Assembly (NCBI GenBank): GCA_044507775.1
Contig: JBIQIY010000006.1
Location: 144,896-208,895 of the forward strand
Source of the DNA: Chryseosolibacter sp044507775
GTDB taxonomy: Bacteria; Bacteroidota; Bacteroidia; Cytophagales; Cyclobacteriaceae
DNA: 64,000 bases
Direction of reading: 5' to 3'
Shown: positions 53,197 through 62,868 of the stretch, piece after piece
Layout of the letters: each line of letters starts with the position of its first letter
Numbering within the stretch: the stretch's first letter is position 1
Notes under the pieces: model-generated
Told to the model about the DNA's origin: nothing
Database searches by the model: none
Seen by the model: the letters and a program-made list of their open reading frames with translations, nothing else
Translations under genes and position numbers: made by a program

Positions 53197-56100
53197 TTAT
53201 GCTTTTTGTTCTTTCTCCCGAAGGTATCTGTTTACCAGGTAATGAATTCCTTTTAAAGGAACATTCACCCAATCAGGCCGTGCGTTCAGCTCGTACCCCA
53301 GCTCGTAGATCGCTTTCTCTACAAGAAAGGTACGAATCAGAACACTACTATCCTGCGAGAGACTTCCGCCTGAACCGACATGCGCCAGGTACGATCCGAG
53401 AAAAAAGCGGCTGCAATAGTGTTGCCACTGTTCCGCAGCTCCCTCAAGCATATGCGCATCCAGTCCCTGGTACTTTTCATTCAACAAAATCTTGCCATAC
53501 GCTGCATAATGAAACGAGCGCATCATCCCGGCGACATCTTTGAGCGGACTTTTCTTCAATCTGCGTTCACTGAAAGAAAAGCCCGGTTCCCCTTCGAAGT
53601 CGATGATGATAAAATCCTCACCGGTGAACAGCACTTGCCCCAAATGGTAATCCCCGTGGATGCGCGTCTTCATCGCGGAGACTTTCGTGCGATACATTTC
53701 GCCAAACAATTCGAGGATCGGATCTGCCAGCGACAGGACATTTTCCGCAAGGTCCTTCGTTTGGGGATCCAATGAGGGGATCGCGGCTTCCAGCAGATTA
53801 AAACGGTCTTTCAGCAGGCGTCGCAGGGAGGTGTAGAGAGATCGCTGATAGTGTGTCGTAATTTTCTCAGGTCTGAACGCCGGATCGGATTTGTCGGAGG
53901 CCAGCGCGGTGTGCATCTCGGCGGTGCGTTGGCCCAGGAGTACAACCCGGTCATAAAATTCACGGCCGATCAGTGTCTTCATCACGTCGGGAATCTCCTC
54001 GAATGTAATCGCCCTTTTTTCCAGCAGTGGCGGAAAAGACACTTCGGCGCGGTCGATAACCCGTTCGTAGTACTGCGCGATCGAATCCATCGTCATCACC
54101 CAAGCATCGCCGCGGTTATCAACCTTTTGCTGCAGCAAGCCAAACACAACGGTGTGGTTCTCGCGGTCGCGGTACTGTACACTTCCGGCGTATCGCGGGG
54201 AATGCGCAAAGCTGGTATGTTCCGTGAGGAAGCGTATGATTTCAAGGTCGGGATTGATCTCCTTTTCGATCTTGCGATAAAATTTGAAAAAGTACTTGTC
54301 CCCAAAAATAATCGCCGTGTTGCTCTGATCGGCCTTTAATATCCTGGATTCGATTTTGCGAGGGTCGGGCCTTGCGAAGACACCGGCATTGAATTCAAGA
54401 ACTCCATCTTCACCATCCTTCAGACGAGTGCCCTTCTCCATGCCGGTAAACAAAAAATCGCGGAACTTGCGGTCATAGCTGCTGTCCATGATGAAACCCG
54501 AACGGCCTTGAATGTGTGCGCGGCACATAACACTCTGAGCCGTGTACTCCACCTGATCAGCCAGTTTTTCTTCCGTCACAAAAGTTACCGGCGTGAAGTA
54601 AAGCTCGGGGAGCCGTTGAGCATAATGCACTTCGATGATGAGCAGAAAATGGGTGTCGCTATCCGCCTTCAGCGGTATTACCTGGCTGATCGCGGTGCGT
54701 GAGATCACTTTTGCTTTTCCGCCGAACCACCTGCACTTTTTCATGAACAGCGGAAGGATTTTCCGCTCGAGGGATCGCACGTCATTGTAGTTCTCGAAAA
54801 CCCGTTCCCACGAGACAGCAGTCTCCAGCAATGGCAATTCTCCGGTTGCAACATTCTTACCTTTTAGGTCCGTTTGCTCAGCCTGTAGCCAGAAGTAACC
54901 ATACGGTCCCAATGTGACCGGATATTGATCGGACGTGGGCTTTAAGAACCGATTCTGACTAAAGACCTCAGTAAGATCCCAGTCGCTGTATCCGGCAAAG
55001 TCCAACGTACCGGCTTGGGCGAATTGCGAAAGATTAGCCACTACGATGATACTTTGCGATGCATCGCTCCGTGAAAATGCCAGGATCTTTGTATTTGAGC
55101 TCTCGATGAAACGGATGTCGCCACGGCCGAGGGCGCTGAGCTTCTTTCTCATGGCGAGGGCTCCCTTCATCCACCATAGAAGAGAATTAGGATGTTTTTC
55201 CGCAGCGGTGACGTTCACTACTTCATGCCGGTACATCGGATCCTGGATGACAGGAAGGAATAAGCTTTGTGGATCCGCTGATGAGAAACCTGCGTTTTGA
55301 TTAGCGTTCCATTGCATCGGCGTGCGAACGCCGAACCGGTCGCCGATGTAGACGTTATCGCCCATTCCAATTTCGTCTCCATAATACAGAACGGGTGTTC
55401 CCGGCAGGGTGAACAGAATTGCATGCAGTAATTCGATCTTTCTGCGGTCGTTGTCGAGCAAGGGCGCCAGCCTGCGCTTAATCCCCACGTTGAACTTCGC
55501 CTTTTCATTGGCCGCGTATGCCTTGAACAGATAGTCTTTCTCCTCCTCGCTCACCATTTGCAGGCCCAGTTCATCGTGGTTTCGCAGGAACAACGCCCAC
55601 TGGCTTCCCGCAGGAGTTGGCGGGGTCTGCTCAAGGATGTCGACGATGGGATAACTGTCCTCTGTTCGCAGTGCGAGAAATAGCCGCGGCATCAGCGGAT
55701 AATGAAAGTTCATATGACATTCATCGCCTTCACCGAAATACGTTGCCGCGTCTTCCGGCCACAGATTCGTTTCAGCGATCAGAATGCGATTCCGGTAGTG
55801 CTTGTCGATGTGCGCCCGCAGCTTTTTTACGAATGCATGTGTTTGCGGAAGATTTTCACAGTCGGTGCCCTCTTCCTCGAAGAGAAATGCGACTGACGGA
55901 AGACGGAATCCGTCTACGCCCAGTTTCAGCCAGAAGTCTGCTACGCGGATCATCTGAAGTTGCACCTCCGGATTGTCGTAGTTCAGCTCGGGTTCATGGC
56001 TGTAGTAGCGATGCCAGTAATACGCCTTTGCCTCCTCATCGTACGTCCAGTTGGAGTTTTCCTCCTGCGGGAATATCACCCGGGCATCCGGATACCTTCC

Positions 56101-56520
56101 GGGTGTGTCGCTCCATACATAGTACTGGCGGTGACGCGATTCTGGCGCGGATGCCCTCGCCTTCCTGAACCAGGGATGCTGATCTGAAGTGTGATTCAGG
56201 ATCAGTTCTGTGATGACACGAATCCCGCGCCGGTGTGCTTCCTTGAGAAAGGATTTGAAGTCGGCGAGTGAGCCGTAGTCGGGATGAACGTCGAAATAAT
56301 CTGTAACGTCGTACCCGTCGTCGCGGAGCGGTGATGGATAAAAAGGCAAGAGCCAAAGTGTGTCAACGCCGAGGTCTTCCAGGTAGTCAAGCTTCCGCAT
56401 TAAACCTTGAAAGTCGCCAATGCCGTCGTCATTGCTGTCGAAAAATGACCGGACGTGCAATTCATAAAAAATCGCATCCTTGTACCAAAGAGGATCCGTG
56501 TTTTTCAAAGACTTCCGCAT
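53197..56520 (-). CDS. TreS-maltokinase fusion with a nucleophile-less trehalose synthase domain
   Basis: The 1107-residue protein joins a GH13 trehalose-synthase-like domain (about 1-545) to a maltokinase domain (about 570-1100). The TreS part is close to the family throughout (GTDCENLPQTHAF, GDECHMNFHYPLMPRLF, NVGIKRRLAPLLDNDRRKIEL), and keeps the acid/base Glu250 (IAETNLWP) and Asp316 (FLRNHDE). The nucleophile position reads DGFRLPSVAF: Pro208 replaces Asp. Region I reads ITELILNH, with Glu105 for Asp. The domain should not form the covalent intermediate. The kinase part is intact: RIHGDYHLGQ (955-957) and IDFEGEP (973-979). It likely phosphorylates maltose to maltose 1-phosphate for GlgE, with only two bases between the genes. 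The pseudo-TreS half may bind substrate or scaffold. Confidence 0.92.
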   Translation of the reverse strand: MRKSLKNTDPLWYKDAIFYELHVRSFFDSNDDGIGDFQGLMRKLDYLEDLGVDTLWLLPFYPSPLRDDGYDVTDYFDVHPDYGSLADFKSFLKEAHRRGIRVITELILNHTSDQHPWFRKARASAPESRHRQYYVWSDTPGRYPDARVIFPQEENSNWTYDEEAKAYYWHRYYSHEPELNYDNPEVQLQMIRVADFWLKLGVDGFRLPSVAFLFEEEGTDCENLPQTHAFVKKLRAHIDKHYRNRILIAETNLWPEDAATYFGEGDECHMNFHYPLMPRLFLALRTEDSYPIVDILEQTPPTPAGSQWALFLRNHDELGLQMVSEEEKDYLFKAYAANEKAKFNVGIKRRLAPLLDNDRRKIELLHAILFTLPGTPVLYYGDEIGMGDNVYIGDRFGVRTPMQWNANQNAGFSSADPQSLFLPVIQDPMYRHEVVNVTAAEKHPNSLLWWMKGALAMRKKLSALGRGDIRFIESSNTKILAFSRSDASQSIIVVANLSQFAQAGTLDFAGYSDWDLTEVFSQNRFLKPTSDQYPVTLGPYGYFWLQAEQTDLKGKNVATGELPLLETAVSWERVFENYNDVRSLERKILPLFMKKCRWFGGKAKVISRTAISQVIPLKADSDTHFLLIIEVHYAQRLPELYFTPVTFVTEEKLADQVEYTAQSVMCRAHIQGRSGFIMDSSYDRKFRDFLFTGMEKGTRLKDGEDGVLEFNAGVFARPDPRKIESRILKADQSNTAIIFGDKYFFKFYRKIEKEINPDLEIIRFLTEHTSFAHSPRYAGSVQYRDRENHTVVFGLLQQKVDNRGDAWVMTMDSIAQYYERVIDRAEVSFPPLLEKRAITFEEIPDVMKTLIGREFYDRVVLLGQRTAEMHTALASDKSDPAFRPEKITTHYQRSLYTSLRRLLKDRFNLLEAAIPSLDPQTKDLAENVLSLADPILELFGEMYRTKVSAMKTRIHGDYHLGQVLFTGEDFIIIDFEGEPGFSFSERRLKKSPLKDVAGMMRSFHYAAYGKILLNEKYQGLDAHMLEGAAEQWQHYCSRFFLGSYLAHVGSGGSLSQDSSVLIRTFLVEKAIYELGYELNARPDWVNVPLKGIHYLVNRYLREKEQKA

Positions 56521-56522
56521 TT

Positions 56523-58472
56523 TTACATATTCGATTCGTGTACTTCAAGCTTGAAGAGATGGAACGGCATTTTGTACGGGTCGAGCTCCACATAGTTCCA
56601 TGCTTGCGTCCACGTGTAATGTTCGTCGGTCATGAGATCGTGCAACTTCACGTTGACCTGGTCGCCGATTTTCAACCTGTCTTTCGGAAGTTGTACGAAT
56701 CCCGAATGGCGTTGATTCGGATCCAGATTAATCACAACCAGAAATATATCGGACAAATCCTCCGTGGCCTTCACATAAGCCAGCAGATTCTGCTCCTGAA
56801 TCGTGCAAAATTGAAGATTCCAGGTGGACTGAAGTGCCGGGTGATTTTTTCGCGCCCGGTTGATGATGGTAATAATATCCGTCATGCGGTTTGTCTTCTT
56901 CCAGTCGTGCTTCTTGATCTCGTACTTTTCTGAATTCAGATATTCCTCGCGGCCTGGCACGGGTTGGTTGTCGTAAAACTCGTAGACGGGACCATAAATG
57001 CCGTAGGAAGAAGAAAGCGTCGCCGCCATTGCGAGGCGGATGATGAAAATATTTTCGCCCTGATGCTGCAAATGAAAAGGAAGTATGTCCGGTGTGTTAG
57101 GCCAGAAATTCGGCCTGAAATAGTAACGCGATGAGCCGTGCACAAGCTCGTTCATGTACTCGACAATCTCCTCTTTCGTTACGCGCCAGGTGAAGTAAGT
57201 GTAGGATTGGGTGAATCCTACCTTGGCAAGGGAGCCCATGATCTTTGGTCGTGTAAAAGCCTCGGAGAGAAAGATGATGTCTTCATGTTTCCGCCCGATT
57301 TCGGCGATTATCCATTGCCAGAACCGGATCGGTTTCGTGTGCGGATTGTCGATCCGGAAGACTTTTATTCCCAGCTCAATCCAGTACTCGAAGACAGACC
57401 TTAGCTCTTCCCATAAATTCTTCCAGTCCTCACTTTCAAAATTGAACGGGTATATATCCTGATATTTTTTTGGAGGATTCTCAGCGTATTGAATACTCCC
57501 GTCCGGGCGCTGCTTGAACCACTGAGGATGTTCCTTGACATACGGATGGTCCGGCGCACATTGGAACGCGATGTCCAGTGCAACGTCGATGTGCGCTTTC
57601 TTTGCTTCTGAAACCAGTTTCTTCAAGTCGCTGAGCGATCCAAGTTGCGGATGAATGGCTTTATGGCCGCCTCCATCACTGCCGATGGCCCAGGGGGACC
57701 CGGGTTCCCCCTCTTCGGCCCGCACGTTGTTGTTCTTTCCTTTGCGGTTGATCTTCCCGATCGGATGAATAGGTGGCAGGTAGAGGACATCGAAGCCCAT
57801 GGAGGCAATGCGCGGAAGAAGACGGATGACATCGCTGAATGTGCCATGGCTCCCGTCAAGCGAAGCCGACCGCGGAAAGAGTTCATACCATGCGCTGAAA
57901 TTCGCTTTCCGTGACTCGCAGATCAGCCTAACTTCGCTGTGATAGATCGTTTCGTGTTCAATCAAAGGATGCTCGTGCACGAGTCGCGCAAAGGCCGGAC
58001 TGAGAACCTTCGCGATTGCATCACTGTATTTTCCGCTATCCGAAAGCTCCGCTGCGAGCGATTGAAGATAAGGATCTCCTTTGCCGATTTTTCGGAGAAA
58101 TGCGGCGCCTTCCATCAGCTCGACATGGACGTCGAGGGCGGCATCGGCCTTTTTTTTGAAGCCGTCATACCAGGTATCGAAGTGATCAATCCAGGCGCGG
58201 ATGGTGAAAAAATAATAGCCTTTCTCGGTTACGGTAAAACTGGCTGCCCAGCTGTCATTCCACTGCGGTTTCAGTTCAAGGGTGGACCATGACTCACTGG
58301 TTTCCTTTTTGTAGAGTACCTGCGCGCGGATGTGATCATGACCATCGCCGAATATATCGGCGGTAACGCGGACGACCTCACCAACAGTAAATTTCGCCGG
58401 ATACAAGCCACCGTCCACCTGCGGCTGCACATTCTCGATGATAACCCGGGCCTGACCTTTTATTTCACTCAT
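56523..58472 (-). CDS. glgE: Alpha-1,4-glucan:maltose-1-phosphate maltosyltransferase
   Basis: The 649-residue protein matches GlgE in length and layout: an N-terminal beta domain (YPAKFTVGEVVRVTADIFGDGHD), a helical domain, and a GH13_3 barrel. The signatures FDVLYLPPIHPIGKINRKGKNN and GSPWAIGSDGGGHKAIHPQLG are characteristic. Catalytic residues are present: Asp375 (VFRIDNPHTK), Glu404 (FLSEAFTRP) and Asp462 (RPNFWPNTPDI). It transfers maltosyl units from alpha-maltose 1-phosphate to the non-reducing end of alpha-1,4-glucans in the cytoplasm. It sits between a GH13 lipoprotein gene (22 bases) and the TreS-maltokinase gene (2 bases). Confidence 0.96.
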   Translation of the reverse strand: MSEIKGQARVIIENVQPQVDGGLYPAKFTVGEVVRVTADIFGDGHDHIRAQVLYKKETSESWSTLELKPQWNDSWAASFTVTEKGYYFFTIRAWIDHFDTWYDGFKKKADAALDVHVELMEGAAFLRKIGKGDPYLQSLAAELSDSGKYSDAIAKVLSPAFARLVHEHPLIEHETIYHSEVRLICESRKANFSAWYELFPRSASLDGSHGTFSDVIRLLPRIASMGFDVLYLPPIHPIGKINRKGKNNNVRAEEGEPGSPWAIGSDGGGHKAIHPQLGSLSDLKKLVSEAKKAHIDVALDIAFQCAPDHPYVKEHPQWFKQRPDGSIQYAENPPKKYQDIYPFNFESEDWKNLWEELRSVFEYWIELGIKVFRIDNPHTKPIRFWQWIIAEIGRKHEDIIFLSEAFTRPKIMGSLAKVGFTQSYTYFTWRVTKEEIVEYMNELVHGSSRYYFRPNFWPNTPDILPFHLQHQGENIFIIRLAMAATLSSSYGIYGPVYEFYDNQPVPGREEYLNSEKYEIKKHDWKKTNRMTDIITIINRARKNHPALQSTWNLQFCTIQEQNLLAYVKATEDLSDIFLVVINLDPNQRHSGFVQLPKDRLKIGDQVNVKLHDLMTDEHYTWTQAWNYVELDPYKMPFHLFKLEVHESNM

Positions 58473-58494
58473 TAACTCACGTTAGTGTTTGCTC

Positions 58495-60084
58495 TTATGC
58501 TTTCGCCAGTATGACTGTTGAATAAGCCGGCAGTCGGATTTCATTCCGCTCCACCTCCACCTGGCCATCACCGGAATAGAAAAGAACCACGCCAAAGGAC
58601 TGGTTGCCTTCCGTCAACGCAACGGTAATTTCTACATCAGAAACATTGTGCAGGACGAGAACCTCTGCATCTTCGTGCACGCGCTTGAAACTTACCACCT
58701 CTGAAACCTGTATATCGGACGGCAGAATATCACCGTAGGTAAGTGCCGGACTTTCATTTCTGAACCGGATGAGATTTCTGTAGAAATTCAGGAGCGAAGC
58801 GGGATCGCGCTTCTGGATGGCGTATGGAACAACGCTCTTATCGGTACTGTATCGAGGCGTCTCCCAGGATGTTTGCAGGAGGTCCTTATTCGCCGCATCC
58901 CAGACGTAGGGTTCTCTGACGAAGGCATCAGGGCCGAACTGATCGGCGTAGGTACTGAGCTTGTCACCCAGCATTCCGATCTCTTCGCCATAGTAGATAT
59001 AAGGGGTACCGGGCAATGTGAGAAGCAAGGCCGCGGCGACCTTGTTCTTGTTGATGTCACCGCCAAGTTCCGAAAGAAGCCGCGTTTGATCGTGATTCTT
59101 GATGAAGGTTGCATCCAGATACTGATCCGTGATAGAAGTGTAATAATCGCGAATGTCTTTGTAGCGCTTCACCAGATTGATCGTGTCCCGACCGGCTTTC
59201 GCGACTTCAGTGATGGCATATCCAAGATCGAAATTGAAGAGTGACGGAAGACCCTGCAGATAAGGGGCGACTTCCTTCGCAGGCGACCACACTTCGCCCA
59301 CCAGGTATACATCGGGCTTGATCTTCGTCATTTCGTCCTTAAACCAAACCCAAAAGGCGTGGTTGTCGGCAGCGCGTTCATCCGGAAAAATGTGCTTGGC
59401 TGCATCCATGCGAAAGCCATCGACTTTCATGTCGATCAGCCAGAATCTCGCGATATCGACGATTGCCTCTCTGACGCGCGGATTGTCAAGATTCAGATCC
59501 GGACAAAGTCCGTTGAAATATCCATAGTAATGCTCGGCTGTGGTGTCACCGTTGACCGGATGCCACTTTCGAATGTTATCCGAATCCAGTGTTTTCTCTT
59601 TTTTGAACAACTGGTTACGGATGGAATCCTTATCTGCCCAAACATAAAAATCGCGATACGGGCTTTGTGGATCCTTCGCCGCCTCCAGGAACCAGGGATG
59701 GTTGTTCCCCGTGTGATTGATCACAAAATCCGTGATGACTTTGATGTTGCGATCGTGCGCCGCCTCAATGAAGTTCTGAAAGTCGCTCAGTGTGCCGTAG
59801 TCAGGGTCGATGTTCTTGTAGTCTGTCACATGATACTTGTGATAGGTATCCGACGGCATGATCGGCATTAACCAGATGCCGTTTACTCCCAGGTCCCTGA
59901 TTTCGTCCAGTCGCGCTGTGAGTCCTTTGAAATCCCCTTTTCCATCGCCGTCACCGTCGGCGTAGGACATCACGAAAATCTCATACTTGACACCGAATGG
60001 CCATTTGACACTGCCAGCGTCCGGCGATTGGCAGGAAGCCATTCCCAGGATAGCCAAGATCATGAATCGCGCGCTGGTTTTCAT
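58495..60084 (-). CDS. GH13 alpha-amylase-type lipoprotein
   Basis: The start at 60084 gives 529 residues with a lipoprotein signal MKTSARFMILAILGMASC (Cys18); a longer frame overlapping the preceding gene has no signal. The barrel is canonical: GVNGIWLMPIMPSDTYHKYHVTDY, region I DFVINH, nucleophile Asp227 (DGFRMDAAKH), acid/base Glu264 (LVGEVWSP) and Asp332 (FIKNHDQTR). The GTPYIYYGEEIGM and DGDGDGKGDFKGL motifs fit amylases and alpha-glucosidases of the oligo-1,6-glucosidase or neopullulanase group. It is anchored in the envelope, so it hydrolyses alpha-glucan or maltodextrin outside the cytoplasm. It follows the first lipoprotein gene by ten bases and precedes glgE. Confidence 0.92.
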   Translation of the reverse strand: MKTSARFMILAILGMASCQSPDAGSVKWPFGVKYEIFVMSYADGDGDGKGDFKGLTARLDEIRDLGVNGIWLMPIMPSDTYHKYHVTDYKNIDPDYGTLSDFQNFIEAAHDRNIKVITDFVINHTGNNHPWFLEAAKDPQSPYRDFYVWADKDSIRNQLFKKEKTLDSDNIRKWHPVNGDTTAEHYYGYFNGLCPDLNLDNPRVREAIVDIARFWLIDMKVDGFRMDAAKHIFPDERAADNHAFWVWFKDEMTKIKPDVYLVGEVWSPAKEVAPYLQGLPSLFNFDLGYAITEVAKAGRDTINLVKRYKDIRDYYTSITDQYLDATFIKNHDQTRLLSELGGDINKNKVAAALLLTLPGTPYIYYGEEIGMLGDKLSTYADQFGPDAFVREPYVWDAANKDLLQTSWETPRYSTDKSVVPYAIQKRDPASLLNFYRNLIRFRNESPALTYGDILPSDIQVSEVVSFKRVHEDAEVLVLHNVSDVEITVALTEGNQSFGVVLFYSGDGQVEVERNEIRLPAYSTVILAKA

Positions 60085-60094
60085 TTTATCGGGA

Positions 60095-61876
60095 TTATTT
60101 GATCTTGAAGATAAAACTGCTAAAAGGCTTGAGATGGATGGGGAACGATAGCTCCTGGTCAAAGCCAACCTCTAACTCGCGCCAGATCATGTCACGCGCA
60201 ATGTAGACCCCGTTGGGATCGAGCCCCATTTTTACAAAAGCATCGCGCGGGATCTGCACTCTGACATCGATATCACTTTCATTGAAGCTGTTGATGATCA
60301 ACAACCGCTCGTTGTCGTGATAGCGCAGAAACGCGTGGACCTGCGAGGGAAAATTTCCGGATGAAATGTTACCTACGGTCAGGTCGATGTAATCTCCGGA
60401 TGAAATCGCGTTGCTGACAGCGGCAAAAGTCAAGAGCTCCGAATAAAAGTTTCTGAGTTGCTTTTGTTCAGGAGAGAGTTGTCCGCCGTCAAACTTGCCA
60501 TCGTTCATCCATTTCTGGTGTTCGGGCACTCCCCAGTAGTCGAAGATCGTCGTGCGGCCGTCATCGCCCTGAAAGCCCTCCGCCCCGGATCCGGGTTCAC
60601 CAACCTCCTGGCCGAAGTAGATCATAACCGGGCCCTTGTCAATGGTGGCGCTGATAACGAAGGCAGGAATCCCTTTCCACGGGCCACCCGCAAAGAAGCG
60701 GGAGGCAATGCGCTGCTCATCGTGATTCTCGAGGAAATGGAGCATGTGATCACTTATATCGTCGAGATCCTTGCGGATTTTTGCAATCTCGGACGTGCGG
60801 CTCTGTCCTCCTATGAGCAGGCGCAACGTATCGTAAAGCAGAACCTTGTCATAGAGGTAGTCGAATCCGCCCTTCGAGATATAGTTGCGATACTCTGCCG
60901 GATTGTAAATTTCAGCAATGAAAATGATGTTCGGCTGAATGCGTTTGATCTCCGGGATTACCCACGCCCAGAATTCCACAGGCACCATCTCAGACATATC
61001 GCAGCGAAACCCGTCGACTCCTTTGGCCGCCCAGAAGGAAAGGATGTCCCGCATCTTGTGCCACGTGTCGGGTATAGGATCGAAGTGTTTTGACCGGTTG
61101 TTGAGAATATCAACTCCGTAATTGAGTTTAACGGTTTCGTACCAGGAGTGGAGGCCCGGTGAAGCGGTGAATTCATCGTTGCCAGTAGCCTTTGCAGGAT
61201 TTTCCTGGAATACGCCGTCACGGGTGTGATGCTGAAACTGGTTCGGTACTGCCGGGGGATGAAAGGACTGCCCGGGGAGGTAGTAGAAGTTATTGTCGCG
61301 ATCGAAGGCGACGTCCGCGTTGTCGTCTTCTCCAAGATCCTTCACGCCGGGAGGCAGAGCATCCGACTTGTACGCACGTGCGACATGATTGGGAACGAAA
61401 TCGATGATCACGCGCATGCCGGCGTCGTGGGTTCGCTTAACAAGCGCTTCAAATTCCCGCATGCGTTCACGTACATCGACAGCGAGATCCGGATTGACGT
61501 CATAATAGTCCTTGATGGCGTAAGGCGACCCTGCCCTTCCCTTGACCACGTCGGCGTCATCAACGGCAATGCCATATGCGGAGTAATCACTCATCGTTGC
61601 GTGTTCCAGCACGCCTGTGTACCAGACGTACGTCGTACCCAGTTCGCGGATTCCTTGTAGGGCAGCAGAATCGATATCACTAAATTTCCCCACGCCGTTT
61701 TCTTCAATGGTGCCAAACGGCTTATTAACAGAAACTTTATTGCCGAACAGGCGCGTCATGACCTGATAGATCACTAGCTTATTGGGAGTCTTCTGCATAT
61801 TCCGGGCTGAATCGTCCTTCTTTGTGCAGGCAACGATAGCAAGAAAAATCAAGATGGAATAAATAGTTGGCCTCAC
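60095..61876 (-). CDS. GH13 alpha-amylase-type lipoprotein, first gene of the alpha-glucan operon
   Basis: The 593-residue protein has a short lipoprotein signal ending IVAC (Cys17) followed by TKKDDS. The catalytic triad is intact: Asp293 (GVDGFRCDMSEM), Glu322 (IFIAEIYNP) and Asp386 (FLENHDEQR), with region I DFVPNH. An acidic loop (GVKDLGEDDNADVAFDRDNNFYYLPGQSFHPP) distinguishes it from the second lipoprotein amylase, so the two probably differ in substrate. A C-terminal beta domain follows. The opening VIYQVMTRLFGNKV is typical of an extended amylase group in Bacteroidota. It lies 59 bases after the TMEM220-like gene and is the first of six closely spaced genes, all with gaps of 45 bases or less. 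Confidence 0.9.
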   Translation of the reverse strand: MRPTIYSILIFLAIVACTKKDDSARNMQKTPNKLVIYQVMTRLFGNKVSVNKPFGTIEENGVGKFSDIDSAALQGIRELGTTYVWYTGVLEHATMSDYSAYGIAVDDADVVKGRAGSPYAIKDYYDVNPDLAVDVRERMREFEALVKRTHDAGMRVIIDFVPNHVARAYKSDALPPGVKDLGEDDNADVAFDRDNNFYYLPGQSFHPPAVPNQFQHHTRDGVFQENPAKATGNDEFTASPGLHSWYETVKLNYGVDILNNRSKHFDPIPDTWHKMRDILSFWAAKGVDGFRCDMSEMVPVEFWAWVIPEIKRIQPNIIFIAEIYNPAEYRNYISKGGFDYLYDKVLLYDTLRLLIGGQSRTSEIAKIRKDLDDISDHMLHFLENHDEQRIASRFFAGGPWKGIPAFVISATIDKGPVMIYFGQEVGEPGSGAEGFQGDDGRTTIFDYWGVPEHQKWMNDGKFDGGQLSPEQKQLRNFYSELLTFAAVSNAISSGDYIDLTVGNISSGNFPSQVHAFLRYHDNERLLIINSFNESDIDVRVQIPRDAFVKMGLDPNGVYIARDMIWRELEVGFDQELSFPIHLKPFSSFIFKIK

Positions 61877-61935
61877 GGCTCAATATAACAAGAAATAGCT
61901 GCTTTCACGCAGCATCCCAGGTTCGCCTTACCGGC

Positions 61936-62316
61936 TTAGTACGAGCTTTTTCGGGCTCGGGCCCGCGCCGCGAAGAGATGCATAATCAATACGGCGATAC
62001 AAATGATGAGACCCAGGTATTCGCGGGATTCCTCAATATAATGGAACTGCATTTTCGCCAGATTATCAAAAAGCATGGACTTGTCGTTCGAGCGCATCCA
62101 TTCCATTACGCCCGACAGGTACACAACGCTATAGCCCGCGTACAACACCAGAAGGGTAATGGATGCAATACGGTAATATCGGCCGAAGGCGGCCAATACG
62201 CAGGCAACGGCCATGAGTCCATAGATGAGGATCCAAAGTACGGGGTCAGGATCGTTTACCTGAACGAACGCAAAGACGAGAAACATGGCGGCCAGCACCA
62301 GGTTGAGGACCTTCAT
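61936..62316 (-). CDS. TMEM220-like small membrane protein
   Basis: The 126-residue protein has four hydrophobic helices, at about 1-18, 25-45, 49-71 and 100-116. The motif VFAFVQVNDPDPVLWILIYGLMAVACVLA is the mark of the transmembrane family 220, known from bacteria and eukaryotes without an assigned function. The last helix is followed by a short Arg/Lys-rich tail (ARARARKSS), placing it in the cytoplasm. It sits upstream of the alpha-glucan operon by 59 bases and after the cytochrome c gene, from which it is separated by a strong terminator. Confidence 0.75.
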   Translation of the reverse strand: MKVLNLVLAAMFLVFAFVQVNDPDPVLWILIYGLMAVACVLAAFGRYYRIASITLLVLYAGYSVVYLSGVMEWMRSNDKSMLFDNLAKMQFHYIEESREYLGLIICIAVLIMHLFAARARARKSSY

Positions 62317-62354
62317 AAGTAACAGAGTTGTGGTAAGTATGTCATCTTCGCATT

Positions 62355-62394
62355 AAATCAAAAAAATATACCAAGCGGTATATTTTTTTGATTT
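62355..62394 (-). terminator. Rho-independent terminator after the cytochrome c gene
   Basis: Two perfect 18-base arms (62355-62372 and 62377-62394) flank an AAGC loop. The base pairs nearest the loop are GGTATAT/ATATACC and the outer stem is A7/T7-rich, so the hairpin ends in a T run on either strand. It starts 17 bases after the cytochrome c stop and may act in both directions. Confidence 0.8.
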
Positions 62395-62411
62395 TTCATG
62401 GAGATAAAGTC

Positions 62412-62855
62412 TTAAAGCTTGGGCTCTTCGCCGTCAAGAGACAGAACGTACATAGCCATTTTTTCAGCGTCAGCCTGCGAAAGGTCAACGTGAGGAGTCA
62501 TGGGTATTTCGCCCCAGACACCGCTTCCACCATTCTTGATCTTCTCTGCGAGGTGGCTCACATTTTCCTTTGTGAACTCGTATTTCTTGGCCACCTCAGA
62601 GTGAGCCGGGCCGATGAGCTTGTTGGTCGGATGGTGACAAGTTTTGCAATCGCTTTGATCGACGAGCGCCTGCCCTTGCTTAATCATGTCTTCGGGAGTC
62701 TCTGCCTGCTTTTCCTGCGTCTTTCCTTGTTCCGCTGTCTCGTATTCACCATATTCTCCCTCCTTCGCCGCAGACTCTTCCTTCTTTCCTCCACACGAAG
62801 TCAAGGCATAGCTGAAGAATCCAAGCACAGCAATCATTAACAGTAACTTTTTCAT
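62412..62855 (-). CDS. Lipoprotein cytochrome c
   Basis: The 147-residue protein has a lipoprotein signal (LTSC, Cys21) and a 45-residue Glu/Lys/Gln-rich spacer. One haem c site is present: CKTCH at 70-74. A likely axial Met is at 119 (EIPMTPH). The short domain with YEFTKENVSHLAEKIKNGGSGVWGEIPM is typical of class I cytochrome c551/c552 types. It is an electron carrier on the periplasmic side of a membrane; the partner oxidase or dehydrogenase is not visible. It lies 13 bases downstream of the isomerase gene on the same strand, so they are co-transcribed, and it ends at a strong terminator. Confidence 0.92.
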   Translation of the reverse strand: MKKLLLMIAVLGFFSYALTSCGGKKEESAAKEGEYGEYETAEQGKTQEKQAETPEDMIKQGQALVDQSDCKTCHHPTNKLIGPAHSEVAKKYEFTKENVSHLAEKIKNGGSGVWGEIPMTPHVDLSQADAEKMAMYVLSLDGEEPKL

Positions 62856-62868
62856 TTTTGATTTTTAT

